From: VAZQ01 sp963739175 | GTDB lineage: Bacteria; Pseudomonadota; Alphaproteobacteria; Rhizobiales; Xanthobacteraceae | Assembly: GCA_963739175.1 (NCBI GenBank) | Contig: CAVTZH010000001.1 | Coordinates: forward strand, 1,426,001 to 1,490,000 | Direction: 5' to 3' | Length of the DNA: 64,000 nt | Made by a program: the position numbers and the translations under genes | Part shown: in pieces, positions 1-8,534 of the stretch | How positions within the stretch are numbered: position 1 is the first letter of the stretch | Layout of the letters: the number at the start of each line of letters is the position of its first letter | The notes under the pieces: model-generated | Told to the model about the DNA's origin: nothing | The model's database searches: none | The model's input: the letters and a program-made list of their open reading frames with translations, nothing else

Positions 1-448
1 CGTCGATCAGCGCGCGAGCGGCGGCGAGCGCGTAGTTGCCGCCGGAGCCGATGCCCATGACGCCGGCCTCGGGCTCGAGCACGTCGCCGGTGCCGGTGAG
101 CACCAGCGACACCTGCGCGTCGGCGACGATCATCATCGCTTCCAGCCGGCGCAGGTAGCGGTCGGTGCGCCAATCCTTGGCGAGCTCGACCGCTGCGCGC
201 ATCAGCTGGCCCGGATACTGGTCGAGCTTGGCTTCGAGGCGCTCGAACAACGTGAATGCATCCGCGGTCGCGCCGGCAAATCCGCCGATCACGTCGTTCT
301 TGCCGAGACGGCGCACTTTCTTGGCGTTCGACTTGACGATGGTCTGTCCGATCGAGACCTGCCCGTCGCCGCCGATTACGACCTGACCGCCCTTGCGGAC
401 CGTGAGGATGGTAGTACCGTGCCAGGACGGGAGAACGGGCGACTGCAT
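1..448 (-). CDS. hslV: ATP-dependent protease subunit HslV, 3' end outside window
   Basis: Proteolytic subunit of the HslUV (ClpQY) cytoplasmic protease, which degrades unfolded and regulatory proteins with the HslU ATPase. About 149 residues are visible of roughly 185. After a short leader ending in HG comes the TTILTVRKG segment, whose first Thr (about residue 12) is the expected N-terminal nucleophile after processing. GDGQVSIGQT, the GGFAGATADAFTLFERLE stretch and MGIGSGGNYALAAARAL are family hallmarks. The gene reads off the left edge of the window, so hslU is expected beyond it. A heat-shock-like promoter lies just upstream. Confidence 0.95.
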   Translation of the reverse strand, partial: MQSPVLPSWHGTTILTVRKGGQVVIGGDGQVSIGQTIVKSNAKKVRRLGKNDVIGGFAGATADAFTLFERLEAKLDQYPGQLMRAAVELAKDWRTDRYLRRLEAMMIVADAQVSLVLTGTGDVLEPEAGVMGIGSGGNYALAAARALID

Positions 449-472
449 GGGCCGAAATCTCGCTTTGCGCCC

Positions 473-504
473 AACAGATAAGACCTGAGACAACGCGACG
501 CAAT
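473..504 (-). promoter_or_regulatory. possible RpoH promoter of hslV
   Basis: On the minus strand an ATTG (504-501), an 18-base spacer and CTTATCTGTT (482-473) resemble the alphaproteobacterial heat-shock consensus CTTG-N17-CYTATNTNNG. Differences are the first base of the -35, the final G of the -10 and one extra spacer base. The position, about 25 bases before the start codon, and the biology of hslVU support it. The sequence match alone is moderate. Confidence 0.35.
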
Positions 505-558
505 TCCAACTCGCCCTGACTGCGCAATCATCAGGGGCGTCGATCTGGGAGGATCGCT

Positions 559-1050
559 ATGTCCAATAGCTTGCGGGGAATGCTTGCGGGGCTCGTTGCC
601 ACGCTGGTGCTAAGCGGAATCCTGATCCTCAAGGCCCAAATGGGCCTGTGGCCCGAGGTCAACATCATCCGCCTTCTGGTCAATCTCGGCAGCATCCAGA
701 CGGTGGCCGCCTGGATGGATCACTTCATCGTCGGCGTGGTGGTGTGGGGCCTGCTGTTCGGCGCCCTCGACGCGATGTGGGAGAGCCGCGCCTACTGGCT
801 CAAGGGTCTCATCTTCGGCGTGTTCGCCTGGCTCTTGATGATGATCCTGTTCATGCCGCTGGCGAAAGCCGGATGGTTTGGCGTGCGGATCGGACCGGTC
901 GCGGCGATCGTGACGCTGGGCTATCACCTGATCTACGGCCTGGTGCTCGGGGTGGCGTATGGCCTGCTGACGGCCTACTACCCGGCCAAGCAGCCTGAGG
1001 CCCCCGGGCCCAACCCGCCTGCTTCCGACGCTGACCGTAACCCGTGGTGA
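559..1050 (+). CDS. four-helix membrane protein, unknown function
   Basis: 163 residues with four predicted membrane segments at about 8-25, 53-73, 78-98 and 108-135, and a proline-rich hydrophilic tail. A good ribosome site (GGGAGGA, 547-553) precedes the ATG. No catalytic motif is visible and I do not recognise the family with certainty. It lies between the divergent hslV and hisB, and is probably an inner-membrane protein. Confidence 0.75.
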   Translation: MSNSLRGMLAGLVATLVLSGILILKAQMGLWPEVNIIRLLVNLGSIQTVAAWMDHFIVGVVVWGLLFGALDAMWESRAYWLKGLIFGVFAWLLMMILFMPLAKAGWFGVRIGPVAAIVTLGYHLIYGLVLGVAYGLLTAYYPAKQPEAPGPNPPASDADRNPW

Positions 1051-1196
1051 AATTTACCAGGATTTCGCCTGTTTCCGACTGATAGACTTCGTCCCCGTGC
1101 GCTGCTGCCAGCAGCGGCGCGGACGCCTGCCTGCCATGCTGCAGTGGCGAAGCCGCCCGGTCCCTGATAAAAGGCGGCGGCTTTCAGGGATTCTGC

Positions 1197-1790
1197 ATGC
1201 GCAAGGCCAGCATCAAGCGCACCACCAAGGAAACCGACGTCGAGGTCGCGGTCGATCTCGACGGCACCGGCGCATCGTCGATCGCCACCGGTATCGGCTT
1301 TTTCGATCACATGCTCGATCTCCTGGCGCGGCATTCGCGCATCGACTTGACCGTGAAGGCCAAGGGCGATCTGCATATCGACCACCACCACACCACCGAG
1401 GACGTCGGCATCGCGCTCGGCCAGGCGGTGAAGCAGGCGCTCGGCGACATGCGCGGCATCACCCGCTATGCCGACGTGCACGTGCCGATGGACGAGGCGC
1501 TCACGCGCGTCGCGATCGATATCTCGGGGCGGCCGTTCCTGGTGTTCAAGGCCGAGTTCGTGCGCGACAAGGTCGGCACCTTCGACACCGAACTGGTGCA
1601 GGAGTGGTTCCAGGCCTTCGCCACCAATGCCGGCGTCACGCTGCATGTGCAGGTGCTCTACGGCACCAACGACCATCACATCGCCGAATCCTGCTTCAAG
1701 GGTCTGGCGCGGGCGCTGCGCGCCGCGATCTCGATCGATGCGCGCGCGGCCAATGAGATTCCATCGACCAAGGGCAGCCTGGGCGCATGA
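1197..1790 (+). CDS. hisB: imidazoleglycerol-phosphate dehydratase HisB
   Basis: Sixth step of histidine biosynthesis: converts imidazole glycerol phosphate to imidazole acetol phosphate. At 197 residues it is the usual monofunctional length, without the phosphatase domain of enterobacterial HisB. Both metal-binding histidine clusters are present: DHHHTTEDVGIALG near residue 62 and NDHHIAESCFKGLARAL near residue 160. The N-terminal GTGIGFFDHMLD motif is also there. First gene of a his run continued by hisH, hisA and hisF on the same strand. Confidence 0.97.
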   Translation: MRKASIKRTTKETDVEVAVDLDGTGASSIATGIGFFDHMLDLLARHSRIDLTVKAKGDLHIDHHHTTEDVGIALGQAVKQALGDMRGITRYADVHVPMDEALTRVAIDISGRPFLVFKAEFVRDKVGTFDTELVQEWFQAFATNAGVTLHVQVLYGTNDHHIAESCFKGLARALRAAISIDARAANEIPSTKGSLGA

Positions 1791-1821
1791 GCCCGGCTGC
1801 CGCGATCACTGGGGCGGCGTG

Positions 1822-1868
1822 AGCATGATCCCGAAAAGTGGAAACCGATTTTCGGAAAAGATCATGCT
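1822..1868. repeat. REP-like palindrome, family A copy 1
   Basis: A 47-base imperfect palindrome beginning AGCATGATCCCGAAAAGTGG and ending GGAAAAGATCATGCT, between hisB and the DUF2628 gene. Near-identical copies lie at 8859-8907 and 32401-32447. It can fold into a long hairpin. Palindromes of this sequence type are common between genes in Bradyrhizobium-like genomes. Confidence 0.85.
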
Positions 1869-1909
1869 CAAAATGCAATAGCGTAGCAGCAACAAGTGAG
1901 TGGTAATCC

Positions 1910-2419
1910 ATGGCCGTCTACACAGTGCATCAGCCGCCGTTGAAGAAATACGAAGCCGCGCCCGATCCCGTGCGCTTCGCCTTCGTGCGCGATGGCTTTT
2001 CGTTCTGGGCGTTCCTGCTGGGACCGCTGTGGATGCTGCGGCACCGGATGTGGCTGGTGCTGCTCGGCTACATCGCGGTCGCCGCCGCCATGCATATCGG
2101 CTTGCGACTGGTCGGCGCATCGAGCGGCGGCTCGCTGTTCGCGGGGTTCATGCTCGCGGTCCTGATCGGCATGGAGGCGGGAACGCTGCGGCGCTTCACG
2201 CTCGGGCGGCGGGGCTGGCGCAATGTCGGCACCATCGTCGGCAGCGATCGCGACACGGTCGAGCGGCGGTTCTTCAATTCGTGGGTGCGCGGCGAAACGC
2301 TGGCGCCGATCTCGCCGGTGACGCCGCACGCGGCCGCCCCGGCGGCGCCGGCGCATCGCGGCGCATCGCCCGCGACCGACGTCATCGGCTTGTTTCCGCA
2401 GCCCGGAGCGCATCGGTGA
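1910..2419 (+). CDS. DUF2628-type membrane protein in the his operon
   Basis: 169 residues. An N-terminal hydrophilic stretch with FAFVRDGFSFWAFLLGPLW is typical of DUF2628 proteins. Two membrane segments follow (about residues 30-65 and 72-92), then a cytosolic tail rich in Ala and Pro. Function is unknown. The stop codon overlaps the GTG of hisH (GTGA), so it is probably co-translated with histidine genes. Confidence 0.8.
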   Translation: MAVYTVHQPPLKKYEAAPDPVRFAFVRDGFSFWAFLLGPLWMLRHRMWLVLLGYIAVAAAMHIGLRLVGASSGGSLFAGFMLAVLIGMEAGTLRRFTLGRRGWRNVGTIVGSDRDTVERRFFNSWVRGETLAPISPVTPHAAAPAAPAHRGASPATDVIGLFPQPGAHR

Positions 2420-3066
2420 CCGTTGCGATCGTCGATTACGGGTCGGGCAATCTGCATTCGGCCGCCAAGGCGTTCGAGCGCGCGGCGCGCGAATCCGGCG
2501 TCACGCAGCCGATCGTGGTGACCCGCAGCCCGGAAGCGGTCGCGCGCGCGGACCGCATCGTGCTGCCCGGCGTCGGCGCCTTTGCCGATTGCCGGCGCGG
2601 GCTCGATTCCATCGACGGCATGATCGAGGCGCTCAACGAGCGGGTGCACAAGCGCGGCCGGCCGTTCCTCGGCATCTGCGTCGGCATGCAGCTGATGGCG
2701 GAGCGCGGGCTCGAATACAAAGTCACCAACGGGCTGGGCTGGATCGCCGGCGAGGTCGACAAGATCGCGCCCGCCGATCCGACGCTCAAGATCCCGCACA
2801 TGGGCTGGAACACGCTCAACGCCGTCAAGCCGCACCCGCTGCTCGACGGCATCGAGACCGGGCCGCAGGGCCTGCACGCCTATTTCGTGCACTCGTATCA
2901 CCTCAAGGCCGCGGCGCGCTCCGATCTGGTCGCGCAGGCCGACTACGGCGGGCCTGTCACCGCCATTGTCGGACGCGACACCATCGCCGGCACGCAGTTC
3001 CATCCCGAGAAGAGCCAGCGGCTGGGGCTTCGCCTCATCGCCAATTTCCTGAAGTGGACGCCGTGA
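2416..3066 (+). CDS. hisH: imidazole glycerol phosphate synthase glutaminase subunit HisH
   Basis: Class I glutamine amidotransferase that feeds ammonia to HisF to make imidazole glycerol phosphate and AICAR. 216 residues. The nucleophilic Cys is in FLGICVGMQLM (about residue 88) and the His/Glu pair in GTQFHPEKSQ (about residue 195). The GTG start at 2416 was chosen because VTVAIVDYGSGNLHS is the usual N-terminus and it overlaps the preceding stop. Its own stop overlaps the hisA GTG by four bases, showing tight translational coupling. Confidence 0.96.
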   Translation: MTVAIVDYGSGNLHSAAKAFERAARESGVTQPIVVTRSPEAVARADRIVLPGVGAFADCRRGLDSIDGMIEALNERVHKRGRPFLGICVGMQLMAERGLEYKVTNGLGWIAGEVDKIAPADPTLKIPHMGWNTLNAVKPHPLLDGIETGPQGLHAYFVHSYHLKAAARSDLVAQADYGGPVTAIVGRDTIAGTQFHPEKSQRLGLRLIANFLKWTP

Positions 3067-3802
3067 TCATTTTTCCCGCGATCGATCTCAAGGAAGGCCA
3101 GGCCGTCCGCCTGCAACAGGGCGACATGGCGCGCGCCACCGTGTTCAATGCCGATCCGGCGGCGCAGGCGAAGGCCTTCGAGGACCAGGGCTTCGAATAT
3201 CTCCACATCGTCGATCTCGACGGCGCCTTCGCCGGCAAGCCGGTGAACGGCGAGGCGGTCGACTTGATCCTCAAGACCATTTCGATGCCGGTGCAGCTCG
3301 GCGGCGGCATCCGCAACATGACCACGATCGAAGGCTGGCTCGGCCGCGGCGTCGACCGTGTCATCATCGGCACCGCGGCGGTGCGCGATCCGGAGCTGGT
3401 GAAAGCGGCGTCACGGCAGTTTCCCGGCCGCGTCGCGGTCGGGCTCGATGCCCGCGACGGCAAGGTCGCGGTCGACGGCTGGGCGGAGACGTCGGAAGTG
3501 ACGGTGCTCGATATCGCGCAGCGCTTCGAGGACGCCGGCGTCGCCGCCATCATCTATACCGACATCGCCCGCGACGGGCTGCTGCAGGGACTGAACCTCG
3601 ATGCCACCATCGCGCTCGCCGAAGCGATCAACACGCCGGTGATCGCATCCGGCGGCCTCGCTTCGATCGAGGACGTGAAGCAGATGCTGGAACCGCGCGC
3701 CAAGAAACTCGCCGGCGCGATTGCCGGCCGCGCGCTCTACGAGGCCGCCTCGATCCGGCTGAGGCGCTCAAGCTGATCCGGGCGGCGCGGGCGCGGCAAT
3801 GA
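3063..3802 (+). CDS. hisA: HisA isomerase, frameshift near its 3' end
   Basis: 1-(5-phosphoribosyl)-5-[(5-phosphoribosylamino)methylideneamino]imidazole-4-carboxamide isomerase, a (beta/alpha)8 barrel. The catalytic Asp near the N-terminus (IFPAIDLKEGQ) and the second Asp in YTDIARDG are present. As written the frame ends at 3776 with an atypical tail after GRALYE. Restoring one G near 3741 gives GRLDPAEALKLIRAARARQ, the expected C-terminus, with a stop at 3800-3802 that overlaps the next ATG. I read this as a one-base sequence error. GTG start at 3063. Confidence 0.9.
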
Positions 3803-3951
3803 GTGCCGGCGATCAGGTCGGCACCCTGCTGCGGGCGCTGGTGGACGTGCTGGGGCCGGTCAATCCATGGCTGGCGGCGCTGTGGCTCACATCGACCATC
3901 GTGCTGGCCTGCCTGCTGGTCTTCGGCTGGCAGCGGCTGTTGCGGTCATGA
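3799..3951 (+). CDS. 50-residue single-span membrane protein between hisA and hisF
   Basis: A short frame starting ATG at 3799, overlapping the repaired hisA stop (ATGA), and ending TGA at 3951. It has an amphipathic N-terminus (MSAGDQVGTLLRALVDVLG), then one strong membrane segment rich in Leu, Trp and Val (about residues 25-45), and ends with QRLLRS. The overlap with hisA and reading direction support a real gene. Function unknown. Confidence 0.65.
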   Translation: MSAGDQVGTLLRALVDVLGPVNPWLAALWLTSTIVLACLLVFGWQRLLRS

Positions 3952-4017
3952 GCTGTCGAACCCCATCTAAGTTGGATAAAGTCGCGGCGTCCGCGACCAG
4001 CAAGTGAGCGAGCAGCG

Positions 4018-4794
4018 ATGTTCAAGGTGCGCGTCATCCCCTGCCTCGACGTCAAGGACGGCCGCGTCGTCAAGGGCGTGAACTTCGTCGATCTGCGCGA
4101 CGCCGGCGATCCGGTCGAGGCCGCCATCGCCTATGACGCCGCCGGCGCCGACGAGCTGACGTTCCTGGACATCACCGCGAGCCACGAGAACCGCGACACC
4201 ATCTTCGACGTGGTCACGCGCACCGCCGAAGCCTGCTTCATGCCGCTGACCGTCGGCGGCGGCGTGCGCACGGTCGACGACATCCGCAAGCTCCTGCAAT
4301 GCGGGGCCGACAAGGTCTCGATCAACACCGCGGCGGTGACGCGCCGCGATTTCGTGAAGGAGGCGGCGGAGAAATTCGGCAACCAGTGCATCGTGGTCGC
4401 GGTCGACGCCAAGAAGGTGTCGAAGCCGGGCGAACCGGCGCGCTGGGAGATCTTCACCCATGGCGGGCGCAACCCGACCGGCCTCGAAGCCGTCGACTAC
4501 GCGCGCGAGGTGGTCGCGCTCGGCGCCGGCGAAATCCTGCTCACCTCGATGGACCGTGACGGCACCAAGTCGGGCTTCGACATCGCGCTCACCCGCGCCA
4601 TCGCCGACGCGGTGCCGGTGCCGGTGATCGCGTCCGGCGGCGTCGGCAATCTCGATCATCTGGTCGAGGGCATCCGCGACGGCCACGCCACCGCGGTGCT
4701 GGCGGCGTCGATCTTCCATTTCGGCGAATACACCATCCGCCAGGCCAAGGAGCACATGGCCAAGGCCGGGCTGCCGATGCGGCTGGATGCTTGA
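4018..4794 (+). CDS. hisF: imidazole glycerol phosphate synthase cyclase subunit HisF
   Basis: Cyclase partner of HisH; closes the imidazole ring and releases AICAR. 258 residues, usual size. The catalytic Asp residues are in VIPCLDVKDGRVVKG (about residue 11) and VVVAVDAKK (about residue 130). Phosphate-binding loops TVGGGVRTVDD and ASGGVGNLDH are clear. GAGCGAGCAGCG before the ATG gives a modest ribosome site. It is the last his gene before an unrelated block; hisE resumes at 8535. Confidence 0.97.
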   Translation: MFKVRVIPCLDVKDGRVVKGVNFVDLRDAGDPVEAAIAYDAAGADELTFLDITASHENRDTIFDVVTRTAEACFMPLTVGGGVRTVDDIRKLLQCGADKVSINTAAVTRRDFVKEAAEKFGNQCIVVAVDAKKVSKPGEPARWEIFTHGGRNPTGLEAVDYAREVVALGAGEILLTSMDRDGTKSGFDIALTRAIADAVPVPVIASGGVGNLDHLVEGIRDGHATAVLAASIFHFGEYTIRQAKEHMAKAGLPMRLDA

Positions 4795-4859
4795 TCTAGG
4801 GCGCGTCCTTATAAATCGTGATTGTTCGGCAAACGCTGGCTGATGTCCGATGGGCTTGC

Positions 4860-5795
4860 CTATCGCGCCAGAGGCCGCGCGGTCTTGCGGGCGCTGTCGA
4901 TGAAGAGCTGCGTGACCGGGCTTAACGTCCGGTTTTTCAAGGTCACGATGCCGACGGGCGATGGCACGGCGGGCAGATTGACCGGCAGGACCTTAAGCGA
5001 GAGGCGTTTGGCGCCGAACCGCAACAGCGAGCCGGGAAACAGCGAAAGGAAGGGACCGGTTTCGAGCATAGCGGCATGCAACTGAATTGACGTGCTGGTG
5101 ACGGCAATCCGCGGCACCTTGAGGTTCATCCTGCGAAACGTGTCAACGAAGAGGGCCCCAACCACGGCATTGGGATTTGGGATAACCCAAGGTTCGTCAA
5201 TCAGTTCGGAGAGCTCAATCTTGCGACGGCGGCCCCATGGATTCTGCAACCCCGCCACGACAAACGTGCGTTCTCCAAACAGAACCTGTCCTTCCAGGTC
5301 TTCATCCAACGGTTGGAGCATTCGACCAAGAATGAGGTCTACGTTGCGTTCGCGCAGTTCGCGGTATTGCTGCGGACTCGTCGACAGTCCGGTCACGTGA
5401 AAGTCGATGCGCGGATATTGCCGATAGAGCGGGCCAATGATGGCCGGCAGCAGGCCGCTGAGCATGGGCTCCGCACATCCGATCCGCAGCTCGCCGGCGG
5501 CCGGATCGGCGAGAAACTCGATCTCCTTCACGCCCTGCCGCAGATCGTCGAAGACGGCATTGCCCCACTTGCGCAGCGCACTGCCGTAAGGCGTCGGCTC
5601 GACGCCCTGAGATGTGCGATCAAAGAGACGCACGCCAAGCGTATGCTCCATGTCGGCGATCGCTCGCGACACGCCTGATTGCGTGAGATTGAGCTGAGCG
5701 GCGGCTTTGGCCATGCTGCCCCATTGCACCACCGACAGCAGCAGACGCAGATCGCGCAGCTTGAGTCGCTGGCTGACACGCTCGTGCAGGTCCAT
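4860..5795 (-). CDS. LysR-type transcriptional regulator
   Basis: 311 residues. The N-terminal winged helix-turn-helix (RLKLRDLRLLLSVVQWGSM then KAAAQLNLTQSGVSRAIADME, about residues 9-60) is followed by a LysR substrate-binding domain. It is divergent from the Bug-type binding protein at 5925, the classic arrangement for a LysR protein controlling its neighbour in response to a small organic acid. The ligand cannot be inferred from sequence. Confidence 0.9.
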   Translation of the reverse strand: MDLHERVSQRLKLRDLRLLLSVVQWGSMAKAAAQLNLTQSGVSRAIADMEHTLGVRLFDRTSQGVEPTPYGSALRKWGNAVFDDLRQGVKEIEFLADPAAGELRIGCAEPMLSGLLPAIIGPLYRQYPRIDFHVTGLSTSPQQYRELRERNVDLILGRMLQPLDEDLEGQVLFGERTFVVAGLQNPWGRRRKIELSELIDEPWVIPNPNAVVGALFVDTFRRMNLKVPRIAVTSTSIQLHAAMLETGPFLSLFPGSLLRFGAKRLSLKVLPVNLPAVPSPVGIVTLKNRTLSPVTQLFIDSARKTARPLAR

Positions 5796-5805
5796 GATCG
5801 CTCCC

Positions 5806-5859
5806 TATGACTGGAGGTCATATGGATAGCACAAACTGGCACTTCCCGTCATATCGGGA
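5806..5859. promoter_or_regulatory. candidate LysR operator: two dyads in the divergent intergenic region
   Basis: A perfect dyad TATGAC-N5-GTCATA spans 5806-5822, a T-N11-A LysR-box-like pattern 11 bases from the regulator start. A second dyad, TCCCG-N6-CGGGA, spans 5844-5859. Both lie between the divergent LysR and Bug genes, where autoregulatory and activation sites are expected. Confidence 0.5.
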
Positions 5860-5924
5860 TCGACTACGCTCGTTTTGGCCCCGACAGTCCTGACAAGGAT
5901 TGCCTCGAACAAACGGAACCGCCC

Positions 5925-6902
5925 ATGCGCGCACGCCTTCAACGGACCGGAATTGCGTCGGCCTGCCTGCTAACAGTGTCCGTTGCGATCGGATTGCCGG
6001 CACAGGCTGACATCTATCCGACCAAGCCAGTGAGGATCATCAATCCGGCTCCCGCTGGAAACGGGCCTGATGTGATCGGCCGCATCGTTGCCGAGCGTCT
6101 GACCCAGGCTTGGGGACAGCAAGTGTTGGTCATCAACCGTCCCGGCGCCGGCGGATTGCTTGCGGCTCAGGCAGCAGTCAGTGCAGAGCGCGACGGCTAC
6201 ACACTCTACCAGCCGAACGCGTCGAGCATGGTGGTATTGCCGGTGACGCAAAAGCTATCGTTCGATCTCGCGCGCGACTTCACGCCCATCGGCTTGGTGG
6301 GTCAGGAGCCATTCGTGATCGCCGTCGCTCCGTCGCTCGGCGTGAATACGTTGGCCGAGTTGATAACGCTGGCTAGGAAACGTCCCGGTGAAATCATGTA
6401 TTCGGCAACGGTTCGCGGCTCGATGCCGAACCTGACGGGCGAGCTGTTTCGGACCAGCGCGGCAATCGATTTGACCTATGTTCCATATCCCAGCACGTCC
6501 CAGGCCCTTGCCGACATCATGGGTGGACGGATTTCGGTGATTGTCGACAGTTTTGTAAGCTTGCGGGGCGCAATCCAGGGCGGGACGGTCAAGATGTTGG
6601 CGATAACGTCCGTCGAGCGAGTGTCCAATCTCCCGGATGTGCCGACTGTTGCAGAAGTGATCCCTGGTTTTGCTGCGTCGGGTTGGTACGCATTGATGGC
6701 GCCGACCGGCACGCCGGATGAGATCGTGAAGAAGGTCAGCCGCGATTTGCGAGCGGTGCTCGGCCAGCGGGAGGTGCAAGAGAAAATCCGGCAGCTTGGT
6801 AACTACGAGCGCCTTCTGTCGCCGGCAGAGACTGCCGCATTCATCCGTAGCGAACAGCAATTGTGGATGCCGGTGGTCAAGCGGCTTCTTGCCGCGCAAT
6901 GA
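5925..6902 (+). CDS. Bug-family (TctC-like) periplasmic solute-binding protein
   Basis: 325 residues with a signal peptide ending near LPAQA. Mature N-terminus is DIYPTKPVRIINPAPAGNGPD. The pattern YPTKPVRI...G..DVIGR and the RPGAGGLLAAQAAV segment mark the tripartite tricarboxylate transporter receptor (Bug) family, which binds carboxylates or related small ligands. No membrane partners TctA/TctB lie nearby, as is common for orphan Bug proteins. Likely regulated by the divergent LysR. Confidence 0.9.
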   Translation: MRARLQRTGIASACLLTVSVAIGLPAQADIYPTKPVRIINPAPAGNGPDVIGRIVAERLTQAWGQQVLVINRPGAGGLLAAQAAVSAERDGYTLYQPNASSMVVLPVTQKLSFDLARDFTPIGLVGQEPFVIAVAPSLGVNTLAELITLARKRPGEIMYSATVRGSMPNLTGELFRTSAAIDLTYVPYPSTSQALADIMGGRISVIVDSFVSLRGAIQGGTVKMLAITSVERVSNLPDVPTVAEVIPGFAASGWYALMAPTGTPDEIVKKVSRDLRAVLGQREVQEKIRQLGNYERLLSPAETAAFIRSEQQLWMPVVKRLLAAQ

Positions 6903-6959
6903 CGCGGCTCCGGGCCTCCCATTCACGCTGATCTCCTAATCCAAAGCGGACTGAACATC

Positions 6960-7811
6960 ATGTTGACGGGACAGCCAAGCCGAACGCTGCTGCGCGCCGC
7001 CATCCGAAGGGCCGCGCACCAGCTCCTCGACAATCCCCGGATTTTCAATGATCCGATCGTCGTTGGTCTAGTGCCCGAGGCGTTCGACTCGGCGATCGTC
7101 GACACACTCGACGATCCCGGCGCGCCGGAGCCGAAACTGTTCCGTGTTTTGTTTGCGATGAGGAGCAGGTTCGCCGAGGATCGTCTGGCGCAGGCGTCCG
7201 CGCGCGGCGTCCGCCAATATGTGATGGTGGGCGCCGGGCTCGATACCTTTCCTTGGCGCCAGCCCGAATTCGCCCGCGACATGCAAGTCTTCGCTGCCGA
7301 CCATCCCGCGAGCCTGGCCTGGACCCAGGAACGGCTTCGCGAGCGCGGGCTGGGGAAGCCCGCCAACCTGACCTACGTGCCGGTAGACCTCGAAGAGCGT
7401 CGGCTCCCGGAGCAATTGGCGGCGTGTGGATTTGAGGCCAAGACGGCAAGCTTCTGCTCGGTCCTCGGAGTGACTCAATATCTTGGTCGCGATGCGATCG
7501 ATGCGCTGCTTGGTTTCGCGTCAGCGCTGTCATCAGGCAGTGAGATCGTGTTCTCGTTTGCCCCGCCCGATGACGAATTGGATGGCGATGGCGTCAACGC
7601 ACTCATTCATTCCGCCAGGCGCACTGCGACGCTTGGCGAACCCTGGAAAAGCCGTTTGCGCGCGAGCGACCTGATCGAACAACTGACTGAGCTAGGCTTT
7701 AGCGATATCTTCCATCTGACGCCGCAACTCGCGCAGCGGCGCTATTTTTCGGAATGGGAGGACATGCCCAGGTCGCCGAGTTGGGAGCAGCTCATCGCGG
7801 CGATCGTTTGA
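6960..7811 (+). CDS. SAM-dependent methyltransferase, leucine carboxyl methyltransferase-like
   Basis: 283 residues. The SAM-binding motif YVMVGAGLDTFPWR (about residues 82-95) and DLEERRLPEQL after it are typical of bacterial LCMT-like enzymes (PF04072 / TIGR00027 type), which methylate an unknown O-acceptor. The C-terminal strand motif GSEIVFSFAPP is also conserved. Follows the Bug gene by 57 bases and may be co-transcribed. Less GC-rich than the his genes. Confidence 0.8.
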   Translation: MLTGQPSRTLLRAAIRRAAHQLLDNPRIFNDPIVVGLVPEAFDSAIVDTLDDPGAPEPKLFRVLFAMRSRFAEDRLAQASARGVRQYVMVGAGLDTFPWRQPEFARDMQVFAADHPASLAWTQERLRERGLGKPANLTYVPVDLEERRLPEQLAACGFEAKTASFCSVLGVTQYLGRDAIDALLGFASALSSGSEIVFSFAPPDDELDGDGVNALIHSARRTATLGEPWKSRLRASDLIEQLTELGFSDIFHLTPQLAQRRYFSEWEDMPRSPSWEQLIAAIV

Positions 7812-7849
7812 GTGCGGCCGCTATTCCGGTGCATTGATGAGTACGCGCC

Positions 7850-8449
7850 CTACCTTCCATCACGCGCCCATTGCAGCGCGCGTTCGAGCCGATCGTTGCC
7901 CCAAAACAGCTCGCCGTCGCCGGCAACAAAGGTCGGCGCGCCGAAAATCCCGCGCCGTTGCGCTTCGTCGGTCTGCTGGCGCAGGCGCTGCTTGTTGCCG
8001 TCGGTTTGCGCGGCGGCGAGTGCCGACGTCGGGTCAAGCTTCAGACCCGTCAGGATACCGCCGATGACCGCCGCGTCGTCGATCCGGGCGCCATCGGCAA
8101 ACTCGGCGCGGAACACCGCCCGGCAGAAATCCTCGCCCCAGCCGTCGGCGAGCCCGACCAGCGCGAGGCGCGCCGCCAGCAGGCCCGACTGTGGGAACGG
8201 CTGCGGGCGCCGGAACGGCAGCGCGAGATCGGCGCACAGCCGCTCGAGGTCGCGCCACATGTGGCGGCCCTTGGCCTCATAGACGTTGAACGGCGAGGTG
8301 TCCCAGCCCTGGGCCTTGAAGATCGGCCCCAGCAAAAACGGCCGATAGCGCACGGTCACGCCGGCCGCGGCCGCCAGCGGGGCGATCCGCATCGCCGCCG
8401 GATAGGAATAGGTCGAGGCGAAATCGAACCAGAAATCGAGGGTCGGCAT
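7850..8449 (-). CDS. DsbA-family 2-hydroxychromene-2-carboxylate isomerase-like protein
   Basis: 199 residues with the FWFDFASTYSYPAAMR start. This is the Ser-containing form of the thioredoxin-like active site seen in HCCA isomerases and FrnE-like proteins. YRPFLLGPIFKAQGWDTSPFN and FGAPTFVAGDGELFWGNDRL are family signatures, the latter with the cis-Pro. HCCA isomerases act in naphthalene catabolism with glutathione, but many homologues have other unknown roles. Divergent from hisE. Confidence 0.85.
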   Translation of the reverse strand: MPTLDFWFDFASTYSYPAAMRIAPLAAAAGVTVRYRPFLLGPIFKAQGWDTSPFNVYEAKGRHMWRDLERLCADLALPFRRPQPFPQSGLLAARLALVGLADGWGEDFCRAVFRAEFADGARIDDAAVIGGILTGLKLDPTSALAAAQTDGNKQRLRQQTDEAQRRGIFGAPTFVAGDGELFWGNDRLERALQWARDGR

Positions 8450-8534
8450 TGGCTCGTGTGGCGGTTCAGGTTCGTCTTAAGGCTAGGGGTTGGTCCTCTC
8501 CCCCGTTGCGGAAAGAGATGCTAAGGAAGCCATT

